Part shown: positions 1 to 8,235 of the stretch, one piece after another
Layout: each line of letters opens with the position of its first letter
Numbering within the stretch: the first letter of the stretch is position 1
From: Paraburkholderia caffeinitolerans
Lineage (GTDB): Bacteria > Pseudomonadota > Gammaproteobacteria > Burkholderiales > Burkholderiaceae
DNA: 64,000 bases
Assembly (NCBI RefSeq): GCF_902859945.1
Contig: NZ_CADIKL010000003.1
Coordinates: 62,001 to 126,000, forward strand
Direction of reading: 5' to 3'
Position numbers and translations under genes: made by a program
Notes under the pieces: model-generated
Database searches by the model: none
What the model was told of the DNA's origin: nothing
What the model saw: only the letters and a program-made list of their open reading frames with translations

Positions 1-393
1 TATCAGGCCACGCGTGCGACGCTGCTGGCTAGCAAGGATGGTCAACCGGTTGCGACGCTCTTTCCCGAGAAGCGGGTGTTCGCGGTCCAGAACACGCCGA
101 TCACCGAGGCGGCCATCGATCACGGTGTGCTGCGCGATCTTTACGTCGCGCTCGATCAGCCGGTTGGTGCGAATGCGTGGTCGGTTCGCATCCAGATCAA
201 GCCGTTCGTGCGCTGGATCTGGGGCGGCTGTCTGCTGATGGCGCTCGGTGGACTGCTCGCCGCAACCGACCGGCGCTACCGCCTGGTTGCCCATCGCCGT
301 ACGCAGCGGGCGGAGCGGCCCGCCGGCATGGCGATGCACGATGTGCCGGCGGTCGCGAAGCGCGCGGGACCGGCGGGCGAGGCGGGCCGATGA
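1..393 (+). CDS. ccmF: Cytochrome c heme lyase subunit CcmF, 3' end (partial)
   Basis: The open frame runs in from the window edge and encodes the last 130 residues of a CcmF-type protein. CcmF is the integral membrane subunit of the system I heme lyase that attaches heme to apocytochrome c on the periplasmic side. Visible here are the end of the periplasmic region (the run PEKRVFAVQ, a hallmark of the CcmF C-terminal region), the final membrane helix (about residues 90-106, WGGCLLMALGGLLAATDRRY), and a basic cytoplasmic tail. The heme-binding WWD segment lies upstream of the window. The stop codon overlaps the start of ccmG by four bases (ATGA), and ccmG-ccmH-ccmI follow in the usual order, which supports the assignment strongly. 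Confidence 0.9.
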   Translation, partial: YQATRATLLASKDGQPVATLFPEKRVFAVQNTPITEAAIDHGVLRDLYVALDQPVGANAWSVRIQIKPFVRWIWGGCLLMALGGLLAATDRRYRLVAHRRTQRAERPAGMAMHDVPAVAKRAGPAGEAGR

Positions 394-926
394 AGCGCTT
401 CCTGATCCCGCTGATCGTGCTCGCGGCGTTGCTGGCGCTGCTGACGGCCGGGTTGCGGCACGATCCGCGCCGGCTGCCTTCGGCGTTGATCGGCAAGCCC
501 GCGCCGGAATTCGATTTGCCGAGACTCCACGAGCCCGCACAACGCCTGTCGACCCAGCACTTGCGCGGGCAGGTCTGGATCATGAACGTGTGGGCGTCGT
601 GGTGCGAATCGTGCCGCGACGAACATCCACTGCTGGTCGATCTGGCGCGCCAGCACATCGCGCCGGTGTTGGGGCTGAACTACAAGGACGACCGCCAGAA
701 CGCGCTGCAATGGCTCGCGGATGCGGGCGATCCCTATACCTCGTCGATCGTCGACCGCACCGGGCAAACCGCGATCGACTTTGGCGTGTATGGCGTGCCG
801 GAGACCTTTGTGGTCGACCGCGCCGGAGTCGTGCGCTATCGCGAGGCCGGTCCGCTCACGCGCGCGCGGATCGATGGCGAGATCTTGCCGCTCGTGCGCA
901 AGTTGCAGAGCGAGGGCGCGCCATGA
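390..926 (+). CDS. ccmG: Thiol:disulfide interchange protein CcmG/DsbE
   Basis: A 178-residue membrane-anchored thioredoxin-fold protein that reduces the apocytochrome c heme-binding cysteines in the periplasm before heme ligation. One N-terminal signal anchor (about residues 4-21) is followed by a thioredoxin domain with the active site W71-C-E-S-C75 and the cis-proline loop GVYGVPET (P137). Family members are about 175-185 residues, so the gene is full length. The ATG at 390 overlaps the ccmF stop and the TGA overlaps the ccmH ATG, so translation is probably coupled along the operon. The CXXC dipeptide is ES; other CcmG proteins often have PT or similar, a mild difference. Confidence 0.92.
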   Translation: MKRFLIPLIVLAALLALLTAGLRHDPRRLPSALIGKPAPEFDLPRLHEPAQRLSTQHLRGQVWIMNVWASWCESCRDEHPLLVDLARQHIAPVLGLNYKDDRQNALQWLADAGDPYTSSIVDRTGQTAIDFGVYGVPETFVVDRAGVVRYREAGPLTRARIDGEILPLVRKLQSEGAP

Positions 927-1399
927 ATCGACCTATGCGCGCCTGGGCCGCCCGGCTCGGAATTGCGCTGATGGTGGCGCATGCGAGCACCATCGCAATA
1001 GCGGCGGGCGAAGTCGACGCCGACGCGCGCTTGCGGCGGCTCGACGAGAGTTTTCGCTGTGTCGTGTGCCAGAACCAGAGCCTCGCCGACTCGAATGCCG
1101 AACTCGCAGCCGACCTGCGCACACAGATTCGCGACCAGGTTCGCAGCGGTGCGACCGACGAGCAGATCAAGGCCTATATGGTGCGCCGCTACGGAGACTT
1201 CGTCCTGTACCGGCCGCCGCTGAAGCCCGTCACCTGGGCGCTCTGGCTCGGACCGTTCATCGTGCTGGCGGCGGGGGCATGGGCGATGTGGCGCAGTATC
1301 GTGCATCGGCGCGGCCTGAGTGCCGCAGCGCTCGACGCCGGCGAACGCGCGCGCGTCGCGTCCCTGCGCGGGCATGAGGAGGAGGGCGCGGCGTCATGA
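923..1399 (+). CDS. ccmH: Cytochrome c maturation protein CcmH
   Basis: A 158-residue periplasmic thiol oxidoreductase anchored in the inner membrane, which works with CcmG in handling apocytochrome c cysteines. There is an N-terminal signal peptide (residues 1-28), the family motif RCVVCQNQ with C46 and C49, a three-helix periplasmic domain, and a C-terminal membrane helix (about residues 105-123) followed by a short basic cytoplasmic tail. The start overlaps ccmG by four bases and the stop overlaps ccmI by four bases. This is the short form of CcmH; the TPR domain that is fused in some gamma-proteobacteria is a separate gene here (ccmI). Confidence 0.93.
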   Translation: MNRPMRAWAARLGIALMVAHASTIAIAAGEVDADARLRRLDESFRCVVCQNQSLADSNAELAADLRTQIRDQVRSGATDEQIKAYMVRRYGDFVLYRPPLKPVTWALWLGPFIVLAAGAWAMWRSIVHRRGLSAAALDAGERARVASLRGHEEEGAAS

Positions 1400-2262
1400 T
1401 TCCTTTCTGGCTGATCCTCGCGGCGATGATGGCGATCGCGCTCGCGTGCGTGCTCGTGCCGCTTTGGCGTGGCGCGGATTCGCGGTCGAGCACCGAGACG
1501 ATGGCCGTGGCGATCTACCGCTCGGGAATGGCCGAGCTCAAGCACGAATGCGCGGCGGGCCTCGTTCCCGCGGAGCATCAGGCGCAGGCGAAGCGCGAGC
1601 TGGAGCGGCAACTCGTCGATGACGCCAGCGACCGGATTGCGCCATCGGCCGGTGAACGGCCGATGAGCAACGTCACGCGCGCCGCGGTCGCGGCGCTGCT
1701 CGTGGCGCTGCTGCCGGCAGGGGCGCTCGTGCTGTACATGCGCATCGGCAATCCCGTTGCAGCGGCGATCGAAGGCACCAGCGGCAAGCAAGCCGATAGC
1801 CATATGGGCACGCAAGGTTCGCTCGAATATGTCGTGAGCCGGCTCGCGGTGCGGTTGAGCGAACAACCGGACGATGCCAAGGGCTGGGCCATGCTGGCGC
1901 GCTCATACGCCGCGCTGGATCGCACGTCGGATGCCGTCGCTGCGTATCGCCGCGCGCTGGCCTTGACGCCTGCCGATCCGGGGCTGCTCGCGGACTACGC
2001 AGACGAACTCGCGACGCTTCGCGGCGGAGATTTGAACGGCGAGGCGATGCAAAGCATTCAGGCTGCGCTCGCAGCGGACCCGGCCAACCCAAAAGCGCTG
2101 GCGCTCGCAGGGTCCGCCGCGCTCGATCGGCGCGACTACGGCCAGGCGGTTGTCTATTGGACGCGTTTGAAGGCTGTGGCGAATCCGCAAACCGCGGCGC
2201 AGGTCCAGCACAATATCGACATGATCGAGGATCTGGCGGCGAAGGGGCACGGGACGCCTTGA
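1396..2262 (+). CDS. ccmI: Cytochrome c biogenesis factor CcmI (TPR protein)
   Basis: A 288-residue apocytochrome c chaperone. The N-terminus is a membrane helix (residues 3-24), then a short cytoplasmic coiled segment, a second membrane helix (about 96-115), and a periplasmic TPR domain (about 140-285) with repeats such as DDAKGWAMLARSYAALDRT and the following pair. CcmI binds the C-terminal helix of apocytochrome c and hands it to CcmF/H. It is the last gene of the ccm operon, overlapping ccmH by four bases. The 3' flank runs into a convergent glycosyltransferase gene 39 bases away, and I see no strong terminator in the gap. Confidence 0.9.
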   Translation: MIPFWLILAAMMAIALACVLVPLWRGADSRSSTETMAVAIYRSGMAELKHECAAGLVPAEHQAQAKRELERQLVDDASDRIAPSAGERPMSNVTRAAVAALLVALLPAGALVLYMRIGNPVAAAIEGTSGKQADSHMGTQGSLEYVVSRLAVRLSEQPDDAKGWAMLARSYAALDRTSDAVAAYRRALALTPADPGLLADYADELATLRGGDLNGEAMQSIQAALAADPANPKALALAGSAALDRRDYGQAVVYWTRLKAVANPQTAAQVQHNIDMIEDLAAKGHGTP

Positions 2263-2301
2263 CGGGTTCTTGCGCAGCGTTGCGGTGCACTTGTTTTCGA
2301 A

Positions 2302-3534
2302 CTAGCGCGTGAGCAACCGCTCCACCTCGCTTACCGCGACGCCCAGGCCATCCTCTTGCGCCATGCGCCTGCCGAGCTCGGCAGCGCGCGCCTTGACCTC
2401 GTTGCGTTGCGCGAACGCGATGGCTTGTTTCAAGGCACTCGCGCGCAAGCGTCTTCCATTGACGGCGGCCGGCGCCACGCCCAGCGCGGCGAGCCGGTGC
2501 GCCCAGAAGGCCTGATCGCCCGCGAACGGCACCACCACCGACGGCACGCCGGCCCGGCAAGCCGAATGCGTCGTGCCCGAGCCGCCGTGATGGACGACCG
2601 CGCTTGTGCGGGCGAAGAGCCAGTCATGCGGCGTCTCGCCGATCACGCAAAAATTCTCCGGCAACCGCGTGGTGTCCACGCCGCTCCAGCCAGGGTAGAA
2701 CAGCACGCGGCGTCCTTCCGCGGCTTCAATTAGCGTTGTCACGAACTGATCGCGGTCGAAGCCGGCCATGCTGCCAAAGCCGATGTACAGCGGCGCTTCG
2801 CCCGCATCCAGAAAGCGCGTGAGCGCAGCGGGCGGGGTCCAGTCGCCCGAAGCCTGACGCCATTGACCGCAGACTGTGGCGTTCGCGGGCCAGTCGCGCG
2901 GGCGCGGCAGCAGATTCGGCGAGACGCCATAGAGCATCGGGTGGTCGGTCCATACGCCGCCGCGCGGCGCGAGCCCGCAGACTTCGGCGCGCGCCGCGTT
3001 GGTTGCGCGCCGGAACGCGCGCCACAGCAGGCTGTTCACGAGCCGTTGGCTGATGCGGTTGAGCCAGCGCGGCACTTTGGACGGCGGCAGGAACGGCGAG
3101 GCGAAGTCCCGCGTGGGCGTGAGCGGAATGAGACTGGCGCCCAGCACCGGCACGCGCCGGTATTCGGCTACCGAGAGCCCGACGAACGCGGCCAGCCCCG
3201 AGACGATGATGGCATCGCTTCGGGCCGAAGCGTCGGCGACTTCTTGCATCCACGCGCGCGTGCTGGCGTTCGCGATCGAGGCGAGCGCTTTGGCCGTGGC
3301 GTCGAAGCTCGTACGGCCGCTTACCACCGAGCCCAGTGTCGCGCCCGGCATGAGCGCCGCGCGGATGTCGCCCGAGAGCGCCGACGCCGGAACGCCGAGC
3401 GCTTCAGCCGAGCCTAGCGTCGCGCGGTCGGCGAGCAGGTGCGTGTCGTGGCCGGCGTCCATGAGCGAGCGGCAGAGCGCGGCGAGCGGACGGGTATCGC
3501 CTTCGGTTCCATAGGTGACGACAGTGAGCTTCAT
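2302..3534 (-). CDS. GT1-family (UGT-like) glycosyltransferase
   Basis: A 410-residue GT-B fold enzyme. The N-terminal half starts with MKLTVVTYGTEGDTRPL, the nucleotide-sugar transferase start typical of sterol glucosyltransferases and macrolide/rhamnosyl transferases. The C-terminal half holds the donor-binding signature HHGGSGTTHSACRAGVP followed by PFAGDQ (about residues 315-345). The acceptor cannot be read from sequence; sterol-like, lipid or rhamnolipid-type acceptors are all possible. I start at 3534 because the family motif begins at that Met; a frame-open extension of 16 residues upstream has no family similarity and runs into a perfect inverted repeat. It is convergent with ccmI and lies downstream of amt on the same strand. 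Confidence 0.82.
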   Translation of the reverse strand: MKLTVVTYGTEGDTRPLAALCRSLMDAGHDTHLLADRATLGSAEALGVPASALSGDIRAALMPGATLGSVVSGRTSFDATAKALASIANASTRAWMQEVADASARSDAIIVSGLAAFVGLSVAEYRRVPVLGASLIPLTPTRDFASPFLPPSKVPRWLNRISQRLVNSLLWRAFRRATNAARAEVCGLAPRGGVWTDHPMLYGVSPNLLPRPRDWPANATVCGQWRQASGDWTPPAALTRFLDAGEAPLYIGFGSMAGFDRDQFVTTLIEAAEGRRVLFYPGWSGVDTTRLPENFCVIGETPHDWLFARTSAVVHHGGSGTTHSACRAGVPSVVVPFAGDQAFWAHRLAALGVAPAAVNGRRLRASALKQAIAFAQRNEVKARAAELGRRMAQEDGLGVAVSEVERLLTR

Positions 3535-3550
3535 GCGGTGATCTTCGGGT

Positions 3551-3593
3551 GCGGTGCGCTTGTGCCGGATTCTATCTGGCACAAGCGCACCGC
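3551..3593 (-). terminator. Perfect inverted repeat downstream of amt
   Basis: Two 16-base arms (GCGGTGCGCTTGTGCC at 3551-3566 and its exact complement at 3578-3593) are separated by an 11-base loop. The hairpin begins five bases after the amt stop codon and ends 17 bases before the glycosyltransferase start. There is no U-tract on either side, so it could be an mRNA-stabilising stem, a Rho-dependent end or a weak terminator limiting readthrough from amt into the glycosyltransferase gene. Confidence 0.6.
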
Positions 3594-3597
3594 CGCG

Positions 3598-4800
3598 TTA
3601 GAACACCGTTTCGCGCTCCGGCGTCGCGCTGATCTTGTGGATCGACAGATCGGCGCCGTTGTATTCGCCCTCCTGATCGACGCGCAGGCCCACGGTTGCA
3701 CGCAGCGCACCGTAGACCACCACACCACCGAGCGAAGCGATCACAATGCCGGCAATCGTCCCGACGATCTGCGCACCCAGCGAAACGCCGCCGATCCCGC
3801 CCAGTGCGCGTGTGCCGAAGATGCCCGCCGCAATGCCGCCCCACGCGCCGCACAGGCCGTGCAGCGGCCACACGCCGAGCACGTCGTCGATGCGCCAGCG
3901 GTTCTGCACGCAGGTGAACATGTAGACGAACAGCACGCCGGCGACGGCGCCCGTCGCGAGCGCGCCGAGCGGATGCATCAGGTCCGAGCCCGCGCACACG
4001 GCCACGAGGCCCGCGAGCGGCCCGTTATAGGTGAAGCCCGGGTCGTTGCGGCCCGCGAGCCACGCGGCAAGCGTGCCACCCACCATCGCCATCAGCGAGT
4101 TCACGGCCACGAGGCCGCTGATCTTGTCGATGGTCTGCGCGCTCATCACGTTGAAGCCGAACCAGCCCACCGCGAGCACCCACGCGCCGAGCGCGAGAAA
4201 CGGAATGTTCGAGGGCGGATGCGCGGCAATACGGCCGTCGCGCGAATAGCGGCCGTGGCGCGGTCCGAGCAGCAGCACGGCGGGCAGCGCGACCCAGCCG
4301 CCGAACGCGTGCACGACCACCGAGCCGGCAAAGTCATGGAACGGCACGCCGAACACATGCGTGATCGCATCCTCGAAGTGCAGGCGGTTGTTCCACACCA
4401 TGCCTTCGAAGCACGGGTAAATAAAGCCGACGATCACGAAGGTCGCGAACAGTTGCGGATTGAACTTCGAGCGCTCGGCGATGCCCCCCGAGACGATGGC
4501 CGGAATCGCCGCCGCAAAGGTGAGCAGGAAGAAAAAGCGCACGAGTTGATAGCCGTTGTGCTCGGCGAGCACGTCGGCGTGCGAGAAGAACTGCACGCCG
4601 TAGGCGATGGTGTAGCCGATGAAGAAGTACGCGATCGTCGAGACTGAAAAATCGACGAGGATCTTCACGAGTGCGTTGACCTGGTTCTTCTTGCGCACGG
4701 TGCCGAGTTCGAGAAACGCGAAACCCGCATGCATGGCGAGCACCATGGCGGCGCCCAGCAGCAGAAACAGCGTGTCGGTGCCGGTCTTGAGATTGTCCAT
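3598..4800 (-). CDS. amt: Ammonium transporter (Amt/MEP/Rh family)
   Basis: A 400-residue inner-membrane ammonium channel with the usual eleven hydrophobic segments. Key residues of the pore are present: the DFAGS motif with D156, the twin histidines H164 (VVVHAFGG) and H314 (WPLHGLCGAWGG), and the signature GFNVMSA. The Met at 4800 opens the canonical MDNLKTGTDTLFLLLG start, so the 36-residue in-frame extension upstream is rejected. No glnK (PII) gene is adjacent, unlike the common glnK-amtB pair. The upstream region carries a sigma-54 promoter and two NtrC-like sites, so expression is predicted to rise under nitrogen limitation. The C-terminal tail after the last helix is short (about 30 residues). 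Confidence 0.93.
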   Translation of the reverse strand: MDNLKTGTDTLFLLLGAAMVLAMHAGFAFLELGTVRKKNQVNALVKILVDFSVSTIAYFFIGYTIAYGVQFFSHADVLAEHNGYQLVRFFFLLTFAAAIPAIVSGGIAERSKFNPQLFATFVIVGFIYPCFEGMVWNNRLHFEDAITHVFGVPFHDFAGSVVVHAFGGWVALPAVLLLGPRHGRYSRDGRIAAHPPSNIPFLALGAWVLAVGWFGFNVMSAQTIDKISGLVAVNSLMAMVGGTLAAWLAGRNDPGFTYNGPLAGLVAVCAGSDLMHPLGALATGAVAGVLFVYMFTCVQNRWRIDDVLGVWPLHGLCGAWGGIAAGIFGTRALGGIGGVSLGAQIVGTIAGIVIASLGGVVVYGALRATVGLRVDQEGEYNGADLSIHKISATPERETVF

Positions 4801-4850
4801 CGTGAAGTTCTGCCCTTGCCCTGAGTGGGCGCATAAATAGAGGCACAAAC

Positions 4851-4866
4851 AGCAAGATGCGGGCCA
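4851..4866 (-). promoter_or_regulatory. Predicted sigma-54 promoter of amt
   Basis: Read on the minus strand the sequence is TGGCCC, five bases, TTGCT, which keeps the invariant GG and GC spaced by exactly ten bases and differs from the TGGCAC-N5-TTGCW consensus at one position of the -24 element. It lies 51 bases upstream of the amt start codon, so transcription would begin about 40 bases before the gene. This is a match by eye; no score was computed. Confidence 0.72.
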
Positions 4867-4871
4867 GCTTT

Positions 4872-4887
4872 GCGCCAAACTGGTGAG
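4872..4887. promoter_or_regulatory. NtrC-like site, promoter-proximal copy
   Basis: GCGCCAAACTGGTGAG fits the NtrC dyad GCACC-N5-GGTGC with two mismatches. An identical 16-base copy is at 5030-5045. This copy abuts the -24 element of the sigma-54 promoter, closer than a normal enhancer, so it might act negatively or as an auxiliary site. Confidence 0.5.
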
Positions 4888-5029
4888 CGCCGTGAGGCGG
4901 CAAGCCATTTAACGGTGCGCGCGTGCACCGGAGCGGCCTTCCATGCTCCGTGATCGCGCGCACGAAAAGCGTGCGCACGCTGTGGGTGCGGGGTGGTGGA
5001 GCACGAATCGGCACAATCGCAGTGCCTGC

Positions 5030-5045
5030 GCGCCAAACTGGTGAG
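5030..5045. promoter_or_regulatory. NtrC-like site, upstream enhancer copy
   Basis: This is the second exact copy of GCGCCAAACTGGTGAG, about 165 bases upstream of the predicted sigma-54 promoter of amt, the usual distance for an NtrC enhancer. Identity over 16 bases between the two copies, in otherwise unrelated DNA, argues for shared function. Confidence 0.55.
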
Positions 5046-5231
5046 GCGGCGCTCCAGTTCGGGGCGAATTATTCGATTTGCCTTTCTTTATAAAGCGAAT
5101 CGTTGGTGATTCGAAAATATTCGGTGGACCGCACATTGCGCGCACGTTGAGCGCACATCGGCGGGCAAACGCCGACATAATAATGATCGAACCAAACCCT
5201 TAGCCGTCCGGACTTCCCGAACCGCCACCCC

Positions 5232-7019
5232 ATGCGCCTCACCACTAAAGGGCTGTTGCTGATCGCGATCCCGGCCGTCTTCGAGTTGACGCTGCTGTCG
5301 GCCATCGTGAAAGCCGAGGCCGATGCGGAAATCGCCGAGCTTTCGGGCCAGCACAGCCAGGCCGTGCTCGCGCAGGCGGGTCGGGTGCTGGAGCCGGTGC
5401 TGATTGAATCGGTGCGGCTGCGTGGCGCGGTGGCCGCGGGCGACGCGCGCTTCTCGACCCCGGTGGCGTTGTGGATGGACATCGATCGCCGCATCGACCG
5501 GCTCGCGGAACTTGTCGCCGACAATCCGTCCCAGGTCGAGCGCGCCCAGCGGATCCGCCAGACGGTGCAGAACTATCGCCAGTGGTCGGACCGCATTCAG
5601 GATCTACTGCATTCGGGACGCCGCGCCGACCTGGTCGAACGCTTTCGCACCGACGCGGACTCCGATGCGCTTGACCGCGTGCGCACCCAGGTCACCGCGT
5701 TTCAGACCGAGGAGCGCCGCCTCGACGTGATGCGCATCACCGACGCCGAGCAGGCGCGCGCGCAGCAGCAGTCGCTCGTGATGACCGCGGTGATTGGCTC
5801 GATCATGCTCGTGGCGGTGGCTGTCTGGGTCTTCACGCGCGGCGTGCGCGGGCGGCTCGATGCGCTGTCCGACAACGCGAGCCGGCTCGCGGGCAATGAG
5901 CCGCTCGCGCCGCTGGCGACCGGCAACGACGAAATCGCGGAGCTCGATCTCACACTGCATCAGATCAGCCAGCAGCTCGTGGAGGCGGAACGGCTGCGGC
6001 TCGGCTTCCAGGCCGACCTTGCGCGCCGCGCCGAGCAACTCGCGCGCATCAACGAGGATCTGCGCCAGCAGACTCAGGAAAACGAGATGTTCATTCACAG
6101 CGTGTCGCATGACTTGCGCGCGCCGCTCGTGAACCTGCAAGGTTTTTCGCGCGAGCTCACTCACGCGTGTGAAGACTTGCGCGAGCGCGTGGCGCGCTCC
6201 TCGCTTGGGCCTGAAGCGCGGGCGCGCATCGAGCGGATCATCAACGAGGACATCGGCGAAGCGCTGCGCTATCTGCAGACGGCGGTGTTGCGCGCCTCGC
6301 ATATCATCGACGCGCTCTTGCGGCTAGCGCGCGTGGGGCGCGTGGAGTATCGGCGTCAGCGCGTCAATGTGCAGGAACTGGTGCAGCGCGTGGTCGACGC
6401 GATGCATGCCTCGGTGCGCGCGCGTAACGCCCAGGTGAGCGTGCGTGGACTGCCTCCGGTATGGGGGGACCCGACCGCGCTCGAGCAGGTGTTCGCGAAT
6501 CTGATCGGCAATGCGCTCAATTATCTCGATCCTGCCCGTGAGGGGCGCGTCGAGGTCGGCACGGCGGACGCGCCGCCGGGGGTGGAGTCGCTGCAGATTT
6601 TCTATGTGCGCGACAACGGCATGGGCATTCCCGAAGTGGCGCGACCGCGCTTGTTTCAGGCCTTCCAGCGCATGCACGGCAACGTCGCGCCCGGCGAGGG
6701 CATCGGGCTCGCGCTCGTGCGCCGCATGGTCGAGCGGCACGGCGGGCGCATCTGGGTGGAATCGGTCGAAGGCGAGGGGACGACGTTCTATCTTTCGCTG
6801 CCCGACGCGCTTGCGGTCGTGCCGCCGGCGCCGGGCGTCGCCGCGGCGCTCGTGGCCGCGCATGAGCGCACGCGCGGGCGGTACGGCGAAGGCGCGGCCG
6901 ATAGCGCGGCGCCCTCGGGGTCCGTGTCAGCGCCGGTTTCCACTTGCGACACGGGCGTAGCGGGCAGCGCGGCCGTGGCCAGCGTCCCTGCCGTGGATGG
7001 GCCGCTGGCGGGTGTGTAG
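5232..7019 (+). CDS. Membrane sensor histidine kinase with CHASE3-like input domain
   Basis: A 595-residue protein. The order is: membrane helix 1 (about 7-26), a helical periplasmic sensor of CHASE3 type (about 30-180), helix 2 (about 181-201), a HAMP-like linker (about 202-255), a coiled coil (about 255-285), the HisKA dimerisation domain with phospho-acceptor H293 in HSVSHDLRAP, and a HATPase_c domain with N box ANLIGNALNY (N427), G1 box DNGMGIP (D461), F-box-like LFQAFQRMHG and G2 box GEGIGLAL. A long Ala/Val-rich tail follows the kinase (about 525-595). No response regulator gene is adjacent, so the partner is unknown. The phytochrome-like HisKA/HATPase arrangement suggests phosphotransfer to a single-domain regulator elsewhere, which is inference. 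Confidence 0.88.
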   Translation: MRLTTKGLLLIAIPAVFELTLLSAIVKAEADAEIAELSGQHSQAVLAQAGRVLEPVLIESVRLRGAVAAGDARFSTPVALWMDIDRRIDRLAELVADNPSQVERAQRIRQTVQNYRQWSDRIQDLLHSGRRADLVERFRTDADSDALDRVRTQVTAFQTEERRLDVMRITDAEQARAQQQSLVMTAVIGSIMLVAVAVWVFTRGVRGRLDALSDNASRLAGNEPLAPLATGNDEIAELDLTLHQISQQLVEAERLRLGFQADLARRAEQLARINEDLRQQTQENEMFIHSVSHDLRAPLVNLQGFSRELTHACEDLRERVARSSLGPEARARIERIINEDIGEALRYLQTAVLRASHIIDALLRLARVGRVEYRRQRVNVQELVQRVVDAMHASVRARNAQVSVRGLPPVWGDPTALEQVFANLIGNALNYLDPAREGRVEVGTADAPPGVESLQIFYVRDNGMGIPEVARPRLFQAFQRMHGNVAPGEGIGLALVRRMVERHGGRIWVESVEGEGTTFYLSLPDALAVVPPAPGVAAALVAAHERTRGRYGEGAADSAAPSGSVSAPVSTCDTGVAGSAAVASVPAVDGPLAGV

Positions 7020-7038
7020 GGCATGAGGGGAGCCCGGA

Positions 7039-7362
7039 TCAGCAGGCGAAAATGCGCCGCGGCTTGAGGAGGCTGCGACCGCGAATCGACCAGAGGCAGC
7101 CCGCGCCGGCCAGCGCAAGCACAACGGCCAGCGCGGTGTGAGGATTCAGGTGCGCGACAGGCAGGCTGCCTGGAGAGACCAGCGTGCGTTCGAGCATGAA
7201 CAGCGCACCCCATAGCGCGATGGCCGCCTGAATCAGCATGCGCGTGCCGCGTGCGTGGCGCGCGCGTTCGGCCGAGGTTCTGCGCTGGCCCGCGCGCGTG
7301 CAAAAGAACGAGATTGCGATCAAGGCAATCGCCAGTAGAACCACCCAATCCGTCAGATCCAT
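7039..7362 (-). CDS. Small three-helix membrane protein of unknown function
   Basis: A 107-residue protein with three predicted hydrophobic segments (about residues 4-22, 43-62 and 73-95), and a basic C-terminus ending in a cysteine. I do not recognise a family. The Met at 7362 (MDLTDWVVLL) is preferred over one six residues upstream because the first helix follows directly. It is convergent with the histidine kinase, with a 19-base gap, and lies between that gene and the DJ-1/PfpI gene on the same strand. Real coding is likely from the hydrophobic pattern and codon bias, but the function is unknown. Confidence 0.6.
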   Translation of the reverse strand: MDLTDWVVLLAIALIAISFFCTRAGQRRTSAERARHARGTRMLIQAAIALWGALFMLERTLVSPGSLPVAHLNPHTALAVVLALAGAGCLWSIRGRSLLKPRRIFAC

Positions 7363-7564
7363 CGCCGTACATTCCTGCAATCAAAGCGATATTGTCGGAA
7401 AGGCGGGGCGAGGCTGGCATCGGATCCGTCTTAATCTTCACGCGTTTGCGTTAAAGATTGTCAGATATTCGGACCGCGGACCGGGGGGCTGCGATTTGAG
7501 TGCCTAAGGGTGCTCAAGACGGTGAAACCGCGCCGTCCACGCACGGCGGCGCGGGACTCACGCT

Positions 7565-8146
7565 TCAGGGCTCGATACGCGTACCGAGCAACGCGAGAAA
7601 TTGACGCAGCCATTCGGGATGCGCGGGCCAGGCCGGCGCGGTGACGAACGGAGCATCGGTCACGGCGCTGTCGATGGCGATATCGGCATATTCGCCGCCC
7701 GCGAGACGCACTTCGGGCGCGCAGGCCGGATAGGCCGAGATGCGTTTGCCGCGAATGACCTCGGCGGCGGCGAGCAGTTGCGCCGCATGGCAGATGGCGG
7801 CCACGGGCTTGTTGGCTTGCGCGAAGTGCTGCACGATCGCGATCACCTGCGGGTCCAAACGCAGATACTCGGGCGCGCGGCCTCCCGCAATGGCGAGCGC
7901 GTCGTAGTGCTGCGGATCGATCTCGTCGAAGCTGGCGTTCAGCGCGAACTGATGGCCCGGCTTTTCGGTATAGGTCTGGTCGCCCTCGAAGTCGTGAATC
8001 GCGGTCTTGATGCGCTCGCCGGCCTTCTTGCCGGGGCACACGGCATCGACCTTGTGACCGACGGCTTGCAGCGCCTGGAAGGGCACCATCGTTTCATAGT
8101 CTTCGGCAAAATCGCCCGTGAGAAAAAGGATCTTCTTGACTGCCAT
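7565..8146 (-). CDS. DJ-1/PfpI superfamily protein (class I glutamine amidotransferase-like)
   Basis: A 193-residue alpha/beta protein. The N-terminus [18 protein letters not shown] carries the acidic residue that assists the nucleophile in DJ-1 proteins, and the nucleophile elbow is AICHAAQLL with its cysteine. The segment [11 protein letters not shown] is conserved in the bacterial PfpI/YhbO-like group. Members act as deglycases, chaperones or proteases depending on the group; the exact activity cannot be assigned. The start at 8146 is chosen because the family fold begins there; 21 residues of upstream frame lack similarity. The gene is divergent from the GNAT acetyltransferase, with a shared 89-base upstream region. 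Confidence 0.87.
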   Translation of the reverse strand: MAVKKILFLTGDFAEDYETMVPFQALQAVGHKVDAVCPGKKAGERIKTAIHDFEGDQTYTEKPGHQFALNASFDEIDPQHYDALAIAGGRAPEYLRLDPQVIAIVQHFAQANKPVAAICHAAQLLAAAEVIRGKRISAYPACAPEVRLAGGEYADIAIDSAVTDAPFVTAPAWPAHPEWLRQFLALLGTRIEP

Positions 8147-8235
8147 CGCCAGGCTCCATGAGGGTTGCGGTTGCTGTGGCCCGCTGCGTTGGGGCACGGT
8201 GGAACGCAACGGGTGTCCACACAGTCTATTTCAGC

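Larger units (their letters stand above)
4801..5231. other. Divergent intergenic region amt / histidine kinase
   Basis: This 431-base gap holds the sigma-54 promoter and the two 16-base repeats described separately. It also has a GGTGC/GCACC dyad at 4914-4929 in the opposite orientation to NtrC sites, and an AT-rich stretch at 5065-5125. No coding potential is convincing here. I could not place a clear sigma-70 promoter for the histidine kinase gene. Confidence 0.6.
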
